From Nemertoderma westbladi (taxonomy: Eukaryota; Xenacoelomorpha; Nemertodermatida; Nemertodermatidae), in the NCBI GenBank assembly GCA_032718475.1, contig JAUCBJ010004828.1:1-45077 (forward strand): 45,077 nt of DNA. Direction: 5' to 3'. The notes under the pieces were generated by a model. It was not told where the DNA came from, made no database searches, and was given only the letters and a program-made list of their open reading frames with translations. Shown piece by piece: positions 1 through 8,900 of the stretch (position 1 is the stretch's first letter; each line of letters opens with the position of its first letter). The translations under genes were made by a program, and so were the position numbers.

Positions 1-167
1 TTAGTTTGATAGTGAAAACTTAGTAGGTATATATTAAAATACCATATACACCGTTCATATTATATTTATTAAGTAATATTTAAATCATAGTGTAATGCTG
101 ACACATTTAGTTACAGAAAGCCGTGAAAAAGGGTTGCGATACATTCCGATTCTCGATCTTTCTGGAG
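1..167. other. Sequence downstream of LINE ORF1, no gene seen
   Basis: AT-rich stretch between the window edge and the stop codon of the minus-strand LINE ORF1. If the element is complete, its second ORF (endonuclease and reverse transcriptase) would lie further left, outside the window. No long open frame is visible here. Confidence 0.4.
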
Positions 168-923
168 CTACTTTGTAATAGTAGTCGACTTCAGCAGATT
201 ATTTAAGGCGTCCACGGTTGGGATCTGCTTTGCTGGGGTCTCTCTGTCGTATTTGACATATACGTTTCCATTTCGGGAGTATGCGGAGTGGAGCAGTTGT
301 TTTCTCTTGGCGTCCGTCGCCTTATTGAGAATGGCAGCGCGCTGTGGGATCAGGTTCTCTGTGAAGTAGAGCCCCTTCATTTGTTCCGGGTGGTCTTTCT
401 TGGGGACATAGAGCAGTTGGTTCCTTTGGGCGTGTCCGATAAATCGTATAATTATGGGTCGGTTGCTATTGTCTCGTTTAGCTCCCACACGGTGGACGAT
501 GTCGATCTGGCCTGTTGTGATGCCATACCTTGAGTGCGATAAAAGCTTCTCGACAAATTGTCGGTCATTAGCTGTTTCGCTAACCGGTCGGTCCTCTTTA
601 AGTCCGTGTAGAAGTATGGTATTGCGTCGAGTGTATTGTTCGAGGTCCTCGTGAGATTTTTTAAGGGTTTGAAGCTCTTCTTTAAGGATAGTATTCTCGT
701 ATTTCACTTCAGCGACTTCCTCAGTAAGGTTAGTTAGTTTATCGATTTTGTCGTTCAATACCGAAATCTCCCTTTTGAATTCTCTACTAAGGTCAGCGAT
801 TAGGGTTTCAATCGATGAATTTCCCGAGTAGTCGGTTCCACCCTGTTCACCATCTGTATCATCACCGTTTGCCGGATGCGGGGATGGTCCAGTATTTCTG
901 TTACCAGATCGTGGGCGCGGCAT
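168..923 (-). CDS. LINE ORF1 protein (coiled coil plus RNA-binding type)
   Basis: Intact 251-residue ORF with an ATG start. Residues 1-35 are polar and probably disordered. Residues about 37-97 form a leucine/lysine/glutamate heptad region typical of a trimerising coiled coil. From about residue 97 there is an RRM-like block beginning QYTRRNTILLHGL, with a later IDIVHRVG motif, followed by a C-terminal domain with GLYFTENLIPQRAAIL. This order matches L1/Tx1-type ORF1 proteins, nucleic-acid chaperones that coat LINE RNA. That is family knowledge; the clade is not resolved here. No stops or frameshifts are present, so this copy is probably young. Any ORF2 would be beyond the left edge. The start is the first ATG, with about 135 bp of non-coding leader before the neighbouring pseudogene. 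Confidence 0.75.
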   Translation of the reverse strand: MPRPRSGNRNTGPSPHPANGDDTDGEQGGTDYSGNSSIETLIADLSREFKREISVLNDKIDKLTNLTEEVAEVKYENTILKEELQTLKKSHEDLEQYTRRNTILLHGLKEDRPVSETANDRQFVEKLLSHSRYGITTGQIDIVHRVGAKRDNSNRPIIIRFIGHAQRNQLLYVPKKDHPEQMKGLYFTENLIPQRAAILNKATDAKRKQLLHSAYSRNGNVYVKYDRETPAKQIPTVDALNNLLKSTTITK

Positions 924-1059
924 TGCAAAACTGTATGATTATTCAATGTAGTTTTCACTGTGACACCGACACTCAGTTGTTGTTGTATACGGTAGCTTTA
1001 AATATTTGTGAGTCAGTCTATTGCCAGAGTAAAACAGGGGTTAGGCCATTAAACCATTA

Positions 1060-1585
1060 CCGGTAAGCAATATAGCAGTACACTGATACGCAGTATGCTG
1101 TTACCCAAACTATTTATGACGATCCGATGGAGGCACTCGCCTATCGCGATTGGTCGTACCCTGGCTGCATGAGCCAACTGGACAAGAGAGTCCACGTTGA
1201 CTTCCACGGTAGAACGGTGTTCACCATGCTGCGAGTGATTCCAGCAATGCCCTCGCGGAGGTGCTCACTGTGAGCCCCAAATCTAAGCAGGTAATCCTGC
1301 CAGTGTGTGGAATCAGATCCGGCAGGGCCTGCTCCTCTGATGGATAGCAGATTCTATGTGGGCTCCAGTTATATTAACATTGATACGTACTGGAAAGTCG
1401 CCATCATGGTCCAACAGAGATTTTCCGGGGGTTGGTACTGCTGAGGGGTGCTTGCTTCGTAGCGCTTCAAGAACACTTACATTGCAGCCACCTTTGTCAA
1501 TGTTGTTGCTGGGATCCATGACACCACCCGACTCCCGGCCCATCACCCATCGAACCGTACTCCGAACTTTGCCCTCAATCATAAG
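1060..1585 (-). pseudogene. Reverse-transcriptase-family ORF, downstream half (split by LTR element)
   Basis: Reading leftward on the minus strand, an open block starts with HLMIEGKVRSTVRWVM and contains VLEALRSKHPSAVP. After a frameshift comes GPAGSDSTHWQDYLLRFGAHS, and after a further shift VRPIAIGECLHRIV near 1110-1160. These motifs, in this order, resemble the region leading into the polymerase domain of a reverse-transcriptase ORF family common in cnidarian and other invertebrate genomes (recognition from memory, not a search). The block continues the frame of the fragment at 13722-14160. The 12.1-kb LTR element at 1591-13716 lies between them. It is decayed, with at least two frame changes, and ends near 1060, before the polymerase catalytic motif. 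Confidence 0.65.
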
Positions 1586-1590
1586 GTGAG
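1586..1590. repeat. Target-site duplication GTGAG, left copy
   Basis: GTGAG directly precedes the left LTR, and the same 5 bp follows the right LTR at 13717-13721. A 5-bp duplication fits BEL/Pao-type integration. Confidence 0.9.
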
Positions 1591-2847
1591 TGTACGCGCT
1601 TTTGGAAGACCTTTAGCAGTTTAACCTGCCAAAATTTATATGTCTTTTGGTTTATAAATCGACTCTAGAAGATGACAATATTTAATACCAATAAACACAA
1701 CATTAGCAGAAGCCAGCCCAGTGCGCGTCCATTCACCCGCTGGATAATCCCGGGAGACTGGATTCTGTCGGCTTAGATTATTATTGCAGTGAAGATTACG
1801 GTATTGTATTATTCGATTGATCGTTAATAATTAATTTCTGACTAATATTATTCACTTTCGGGAAATATTAACAGTTCCTTTTAGGACGTGGCGCTCTATC
1901 TAAGTAAACAGAGATATGACTTATACTAATCACAACGGTAAGTCGGTAAGGCTTATGATTCACGTATGAGGCGCATTCTTTAGGAAATGCTTAGTTATCA
2001 GCCACAATCATGCACACTACCGGTAACGCACAATACTGCTCACTAATTTGCCGACCGTCAATGAATTTTATCATATATAAAGAGAATAGCAACGGACTCA
2101 TGTAGGGCTTATCAAATAGCATTAAATTCAATACACACCACAATAATACAAGTCGCAATCGCTATATATATAACCCGCCTCTCTAACCTGTAGTGTATCA
2201 AGAAAATTGGGAAATTTGGGTTCTTTATAAATGTTCTCCAAATAATATTCAATCCACTGATATAAGATATGACAACAGTAAAACATTAAGACGGTAGGTT
2301 AAGATATGATATGCACTGATATGGACCGATATGTGAGTTGTTATGAACCGTGAATTGATAACAGTCATACGCTCTATAATCTTAAGCCTACTAATGTTTC
2401 TTTCTAGAGCCGTTGTTTCTGGCCTAGACAGCAATAACAACAAAGTATCAGTAAAAAACTGTAAGACTGAACAATCCCAGTATGATCGGCTCAAAGCTCC
2501 ACATCGACAGAGATAATCGCTCTGATTGGCTGAAGCCAAACAAAGAACCATGCGTCCAATGGCTGTTTCCATTTAAGCAACCAGCTGCTAGATGTCGTAA
2601 TCTGAATCATCACGGCTAAGCTGTGTAAAAGTATTTGCCGTATTGCGGGTTTTTTGCCTTACCATGTCCGCTAAAACACGTATATAGCAGAATGACTTTT
2701 ATGTCCGTTAAAACACCTGTAACGGTACCTTGCGGGCGAGGGGAATATATATACAGTTAGAGAACCTTTTTTAGAGTATTCCAGCGCCTGGAGGGAAACT
2801 GGATTGCGAAGCAAAGGGGCCAGTTATATCCCAGAGAAGCTTTTACA
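1591..2847 (-). repeat. LTR of BEL/Pao element (3' LTR in element orientation)
   Basis: Begins TGTACGCGC and ends TTTTACA on the plus strand. It matches 12460-13716 base for base in length (1257 bp), with about six substitutions found by reading both copies side by side (for example GAAGATTACG versus GAAGCTTACG, and CCAGAGAAGC versus CCACAGAAGC). Confidence 0.95.
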
Positions 2848-2873
2848 CCGCTCCCAGAAAATGGGATTTGAGT
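2848..2873 (-). promoter_or_regulatory. Polypurine tract and small hairpin before the 3' LTR
   Basis: On the minus strand the bases directly before the LTR are GGGAGCGG, the expected place for the plus-strand primer of reverse transcription. Just upstream, TCCCA and TGGGA (loop TTTTC) form a short 5-bp hairpin. The position supports the tract; the hairpin may be chance. Confidence 0.5.
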
Positions 2874-3872
2874 CTATAAAATATACAAAATCACAGTTTC
2901 TAATATACGTAAATACTCTAAACAGTTAGTCTTTCTTGCGCGGACGGCGTTTACGCAGTTTTTTAAAGCTAGCCAGAGTCCTTTCTCTTTGGGGCGAGCC
3001 ACTTTACAAGGAGGGCTATAACTCCTGGGTGAAGGGTGCAATATGATTGCATCAGAGGGTGTAGGATTATGGTCGGTGTATCCGTCAGTCGAAGTACCGG
3101 GTTGATTGACATCAACGTCAGGTGAGAGGGGTCTAACGGCTTTGAGAGCTCGTTTCAAGACAGCCGCTCTTACGGGTCTTTTACGAGTGGTCTGAACGAG
3201 GGCCGTGGGTGGACCATAGGCAGTTAGAAACTTCCGGGGTTTAATGGTCCTTTCCAACTCGCGTTCGCGGGCTCGGTATTCGTAAGGCCGTCGATATACT
3301 TCCTGTAACTCGGGGTGTGAGTTAACAAACAAGTCTCCATAGTCCGGATCCTGACGGATATAATTGATTAAGTTATAGGAATGAAGGTCGCGAGGATTAA
3401 CACTCCTGAGAAATTTGCGTACGAATTTGGTTGAAATACATTCTCCGACGCGCTTCAGTAGCTCGTAACTTGATATGCGTGATTTCTGTTCAACCGAAGC
3501 GAATAGATAAGGATGGAACGCATAAACTCCTTCGTAAGCGCGTCCGGGATAATAGCGATGGCGCGAATCACAATGTAAATCAACGTTCGCTTCCCAAGCT
3601 CTGATGTAACGCAGTGTGATCATTTCATCTACGCTTTCCAAATCGTGATTAAAAGGGCAGTCGAAACTAGCATGTCCCTTTAGTTGATAATGGTGACATT
3701 GAGTCATAAACCGAGGGCAAACCGCAAAGATATGCAGGTTATTGAGTCTGCAATATGCGCAATAATATCGGTTGCTCTTGGAAATAGGAACAGCGGACGT
3801 TGGTGTCCATGGGCGTATCGTGGTCTCTCGATGCGCATAACCGACAACGTTGCCTAGAAACACAGCTGGCAT
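2874..3872 (-). CDS. Unknown 332-residue protein with tandem zinc-knuckle-like motifs, inside LTR element
   Basis: Intact ORF in the same orientation as gag, ending 26 bp before the 3' LTR. Residues about 38-73 hold two CCHC-like units. The first is C-x2-C-x5-H-x4-C (CAYCRLNNLHIFAVC). The second, CHHYQLKGHASFDC, has the exact C-x2-C-x4-H-x4-C spacing but Tyr in place of the second Cys. The middle is rich in Tyr and Arg, the region from about 200 to 250 is basic, and the C-terminus is hydrophobic (LEYLRILETVILYIL). No envelope features are seen: no signal peptide and no clear ectodomain or transmembrane pair. I do not recognise a family. The location between pol and the LTR is where BEL/Pao elements may carry env or acquired genes. 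An in-frame stop lies 13 codons upstream of the chosen ATG. It could be expressed from a spliced RNA. Confidence 0.6.
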   Translation of the reverse strand: MPAVFLGNVVGYAHRETTIRPWTPTSAVPISKSNRYYCAYCRLNNLHIFAVCPRFMTQCHHYQLKGHASFDCPFNHDLESVDEMITLRYIRAWEANVDLHCDSRHRYYPGRAYEGVYAFHPYLFASVEQKSRISSYELLKRVGECISTKFVRKFLRSVNPRDLHSYNLINYIRQDPDYGDLFVNSHPELQEVYRRPYEYRARERELERTIKPRKFLTAYGPPTALVQTTRKRPVRAAVLKRALKAVRPLSPDVDVNQPGTSTDGYTDHNPTPSDAIILHPSPRSYSPPCKVARPKEKGLWLALKNCVNAVRARKTNCLEYLRILETVILYIL

Positions 3873-3966
3873 GTCGATAATCGTACGCAGTGAGACACTG
3901 TGGACCTTGATACCATTCTAGGATGTAATCGTTGTCGCTGTTCCGAGCGCGATAGGCTGAATCTCC

Positions 3967-4365
3967 TCAGATTCTAGGCATATTGGTTCGTCTTCCCAGT
4001 CTGTTACGAATAGAATTTTCGTGATCTATTCTCGGTTTATCGTTCCGACTCCGCTGGGTATGATATTTAAATAGAACCATTTCCCTTTCGGTGTCTACAT
4101 CGTCCGTATCATGTAAATCGATAGGATGGCCGGTAGTTAGGAAGTCCATATACGTACTATTACGATGCGTATAGCGCGCGGTGGATTTTCGATAGTCCAA
4201 TTCACGCGCAAGTTGCTCTTGGGACATCGGCGGTTCGATATAACGACCATCGTCCTCCGTAATGGTTGGATCGGCTTCACCGCGTATTAAGCTATCCACA
4301 AATGCTTGCAAAGGTAGAGTATATCGCTCCTTGATACCAAGATCATCTTCTATCAACTCCGTCAT
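3967..4365 (-). CDS. Unknown 132-residue ORF inside LTR element
   Basis: Open frame MTELIEDDLG... to ...NMPRI, acidic in the first half and strongly basic at the C-terminus. It has no cysteine cluster, membrane segment or recognisable enzyme motif. It lies in the same frame as the 74-codon ORF immediately upstream (4384-4608), separated by one TAA codon and a few codons, so the two may be a single gene with one nonsense mutation. It lies about 95 bp before the 332-residue ORF in a different frame. Function unknown. Confidence 0.4.
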   Translation of the reverse strand: MTELIEDDLGIKERYTLPLQAFVDSLIRGEADPTITEDDGRYIEPPMSQEQLARELDYRKSTARYTHRNSTYMDFLTTGHPIDLHDTDDVDTEREMVLFKYHTQRSRNDKPRIDHENSIRNRLGRRTNMPRI

Positions 4366-4383
4366 ATCTGCTATCTGAGTTTG

Positions 4384-4608
4384 TTAATATCGAAATGAGT
4401 TTATGTTTAGGCGAGCGGACGTCGCTGCCCACCTCTCTTTGCCCCCGGACAGTGGGATCCTCAGCGCCGATGTACCGTTGTCGCGGTGTTTACGCCAACA
4501 TGTAGCAACATTACGACAACGATAACCGGCACAAGTCACTCCACTGTCCGTCCCAAAGGCTTGAATCCACTTTAGGTTCTTTCTATAGGAGAGTTGGGTT
4601 ACTTTCAC
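4384..4608 (-). CDS. Unknown 74-residue ORF inside LTR element
   Basis: Short ORF starting MKVTQLSYRKN, basic, with three cysteines (TCAGYRCRNVATCW) that could bind metal but do not fit a standard knuckle. It is in frame with the ORF at 3967-4365 and may be its N-terminal part. Coding status is uncertain. Confidence 0.3.
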   Translation of the reverse strand: MKVTQLSYRKNLKWIQAFGTDSGVTCAGYRCRNVATCWRKHRDNGTSALRIPLSGGKERWAATSARLNINSFRY

Positions 4609-5994
4609 AATTGCGACTAGCTACTGTAAACACACCTTAGCAGTAACATTCACCTACAAACGCACAAATTCCACACAACTGTCACCAATTGTACACATAC
4701 AGGCCATTTGTCCGTTAGTCAGTGCCTTCCAGAATGTCACGTTATTACTGTGTATCCTTGGATACTAACAGTGTGCTATATTCTCTATGCTATGCAATGG
4801 GATAAGCTTTTTATTGTTCTTTTAACTTGCTTCTAATTCTAGCGTGGGTGTTGCTATGGTGACATTATGGAATGCTAGCGGTAGAATTAGGGTAATTCTC
4901 ATGCATACAGATCTGGGATGCTATTTAATAATAATTCTTTAATTGTCAATATCCTCTTTATGCATGATTTTATTCATTTTATCGGCTATTGACTATATGT
5001 TGGAGATTCTCGCACTCTAATACACTCAATAGGATGAATCTCCGCTCCCATGATCTATTAATTAATGGAATTTTGGGAATGTTATAAATTGTACAAAATG
5101 ACAATTTATGAAATTCATTTAAAATATGAATTTAAATTTATTCCCGTGAATTTTATTATTTGATGTTAAAATTGACATAAGTTGATTCCAGAGCAGGTCT
5201 GGGGACATAGGATCCTTAATTCTATGAAATTTGTCTTTTAAGAGTATCGGTAAGTGCTACGATATCTTAATCGACTAGAATTGTTAACGGATCTGAATTT
5301 TACAGATTTTACTAAATATTAAATTAATATTTAAGATGGGCACCGATTTATTCCAGAGCTTGTCTGGGGACGTTAACCACTGATTCTAGAATTTGTCTTT
5401 CAAGTATATCGGTGGGTGCCGCGATATCTTAATCGACTAGAATTACAGATGGTCAAAAAGTTTAACAGATTTATTTGCGTTTTACGCTACTGTTAGAGGG
5501 ACATCACGCTACTTTAAGTATTATTTAATATAAGGTAGAAGAGCAATATCGCACGAAGCAATGTCAGTGTGAAGAGGCAAGTCGTTTCCAAGGTCTACCC
5601 AGAGCTTGGTTTAGCCGAGACACGAGGATCTGAACTTTGCATTCCTAATACTCTGCCTACCAATAATACTTAAATATAGTAGTGGCTTTATTGTACTTTA
5701 ATAAGTACTGACATGTCATCTTACTATAGTCTCGCATTTATAATATAATACGGACAGTAAGGAAAGAAAAAAATAATTATTTCTTGCCGTCGCACTAAAT
5801 ATATATTATAAGTAATTACGTACGTAATAAACACTAATATATTGCACTAATCTACTAAATAATCGCTAAAATAACATTCTACTAAATAAAATTAAAGAAA
5901 ACGATTATAATAAAATTACGTAATAATACATACATAAATATAAAATAAAAAACAAATATAAAATGATATAGTCACACACCCACTCCATATGTTA
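4609..5994. other. AT-rich spacer inside LTR element
   Basis: No gene is seen. This is where RT, RNase H and integrase would be expected in a full-length relative, but no RT or integrase motif is visible in any frame. The stretch contains an imperfect direct repeat at 5182-5282 and 5347-5444. Confidence 0.55.
5182..5444. repeat. Imperfect 100-bp direct repeat
   Basis: Copies at 5182-5282 and 5347-5444 share ATTCCAGAGC, GTCTGGGGAC, ATTTGTCTTT and GATATCTTAATCGACTAGAA in the same order and spacing. They lie in the non-coding spacer after the gag ORF. Confidence 0.75.
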
Positions 5995-8900
5995 TTACGT
6001 TATGGAGTCCCTAGATATTTGTCGGATTAGGGAAGTGGTCGTAGGAAGAGTATCTTGCCTTCCATAGTTTCCGGACAGTTTTTGGTCTCTTTCCAGTAAA
6101 CATAAACGACCAGCTGGGTGATTGGGTTGTCGTGTTACTTTCTCCGCTCCCTTGGCCTGTCTACTCTCCGCCGTGGTAAGATGAGGAAGCCATTCATCTT
6201 CTTCTTTACTTAGGGAGTCGGGTCCACCTAACCAGCCGGGAGTATCTATCCGTTCTTGAGGAGTCGCTCCTCTGGAAGCGATGTCGGCTAGATTAATCAT
6301 CTCGGGGCGATGTCTCCATTGATCTTCATTGGAGTTAATATCGTCATTATCTGAGGAGTATGGTGTTCCCTCAGTTAGTTCGTCCACTTCACTGCTCTCC
6401 ACTTCCCAACCATTTATCTGGCATATTCTTTCTGGTGGTAGTCTCTCTTCGAGAGTTCTGCGGGAAGGGCCAGTAAAGTACCAACCTACTCTAGTTCTTA
6501 CCGCATAGGTTTGCAGTGGCTGCGGTTGAGCAGGTCGTTTTTCCAATGTCTCGAGCGCCTCGTGCGCGTTTTGGCCGATAAGTATTTGCATTCCAGGATA
6601 ATCCGTCTGGAATCGAGGTATTTTAAGTTGTTGGATGCTCTTGTCCTCGTACCAGTTATAAGGCTCTACTTGGGTATTAGCGAAGTTCTTTATAGCTACC
6701 ATTTTTACTGACCTTATACTTTGTTCTCCTAATTTATCCTGTGGGGTGGACAACGCACCTACATAGTAATCTGCCGTTATGGTAGATTTCCAAACCTGTA
6801 TAACTCCTGACATATTTAACTTAGTTCGGAATTTGGGTTGTCCAGCAAAGATGTCTTCGGCTAATTCTTGATCGATGAATGTTCCTGTACTGCCGGAGTC
6901 AAGGAGGGCATTCACTATGTAACTTTTGTTAGGACCCTGAACTCTTACCTGCACTACAGGAAATTCTCTGATTCCTACGTTGGAAGTTGAAGGTTTCCAG
7001 GATGGTTGTCTGTCAAAGTTAGTTGGGGAGAACTCATTGTCGGTGTCCTTTTCGTAAGTAAGTGCTCGATACACTGCGGTATTTATTAGGTAACAGGATT
7101 CGTTGGCGTCGGAGAATTCGTCCGTATAGAATCCTTCCCACTCAGAACTTTGGTCAGTGTCGTTCACATCACTGAATTGGACATGTGATTTGGGCTCACT
7201 TACCTGACTCGGGCTGTTTCGTTCGAATTCCGTGTGCAACAAGCTATGATGTTCCGCGCCGCACTTAGCACACCTTGCGTCAGAGTAACAGGTTCGCCGC
7301 TGGTGTCCGCGTCTGAGACAGTTATAGCATAACCGCTTATCCCACATGACTTCACGTCTGTCTACCAGGGATTTCTTTAGGAATTCCGCACACGCACTCA
7401 AACGGTGGGGCCCATCGCACAGCGCACATTTTGGTTTAATGTTACTCACTTTACCTTGGGTAACGTTATGCACTCTCGTTCTTTCTTCGGGCTTTCTTCC
7501 GTGTACTCTGTTAGGAGACTGAGGAGGAGTCTTAGCAACCTGTTCTCTCCTGTCATGGGTTCGAGCTTTAGATTTACTTACGTCCTTTGAGGTCTTGTTA
7601 ACATAGTAAAATTTCTCGGTGTCTTTCCCGCTGTCTTCTTCTTGAGAAGCTTGGCTTTCGCCGTCGTCAGTATAACACACTGGTATTATCCTTCTCCTAG
7701 AAACGGGTTTCTCACTTACCTTATTTTCCGATGTTTTCTCTCTGGACTGCTTTATGAGTTGTAATTTTACTTCACTATCTAAGAAGGACATGAGATCAGC
7801 CATGGTAGGGCTTCGTCGTTGTTGTTCATTCATGTACAACACTTTCTTGTCCCAGCGCGTACATACTCCACCCTTTGGTAAAGTAGAGACTACGGCTCCA
7901 ATGACCATGGAACTCTGATATTCATGCGACTTACCAAACCAGTCCAGTTGTCTACAGATCTCTTGAATTTCATCGGAAAACTCTATAATCCCGCTACTAA
8001 GGAAGTGTCGGGGGGCTACTAATTTTGCATACAAATACTTAGCTATGTTATCCTTGTTACCATACCTGATGTTTAATGTATCCCAAACTTGTCTTAATCC
8101 ATCTGGATGTCCAATAAACTTTAACGCCATTAACTTGGGAGGTCCTTCCAAGCACTTGATGAGGAATCTAAGTTTCTCTCCGTTAGATAGTACAGAGTTC
8201 TGTATGCTATCTTTGTAATATTCGTTGAAAGGTAACCATTTCATCTCATCTCCATTGAATTTGACGATCTCTCCCACTTTGACCGCTTGGCGGGCTTCTG
8301 TTCTAGCCATCTGACGCGTAAAGCTTTCTTGGGCCATCGTGTTATTTAATATCGAATTATCGGTATATAAATTTATCGGATCATTATCAGGTCTATAGGG
8401 AATATCATTAATAACAGGTCTATAATCACCCTTAATAGGGTTTGCTATAGGAGTTTCAACTTCACTAGCAGTATAGATGCGTGTAGGCTCCACACCTTGC
8501 GCATGTAATACTTCAGACCTAACAGGTTGACACAATGTTACAGGGGGTATTGGTATGCCCTTTTGTATATTGACTAATTTGTCGCGTTCTAGCGCGATAC
8601 TTTGCTGCACTTCTTGCAACTCTGCTCTACCTTCTCTCACTGTTCCCTTAAGTTGGTGGACAGTCTCCTGCATTTGTCCTAGCAGGAGATTCATCCCCCG
8701 CCGTCCCTCTTCCACCCACTCAACCACCGAAGCGGGAGTCGCCAACATAGTAGCGGGCTGACGCGGGACGACGGGAGACAAATTTTTGATTTCTCTCTCT
8801 GCTATCTGGACAGGGATATTCCCTTGGACTGCTCCACCGGGTACAGGCAGTGTAGTACTATGTAAAGAGAATTTAGAGTTAAGCTCTGGAAGTACAGGGG

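Noticed and set aside
2249-2572. 107-codon minus-strand frame inside the left LTR (also in the right LTR)
   Set aside because: It lies within a non-coding LTR, has no recognisable domain, and its 5' part differs between LTR copies.
2874-3872. Envelope protein of the LTR element
   Set aside because: No signal peptide, furin site, fusion peptide or transmembrane anchor pattern; the cysteines form knuckle-like motifs instead.
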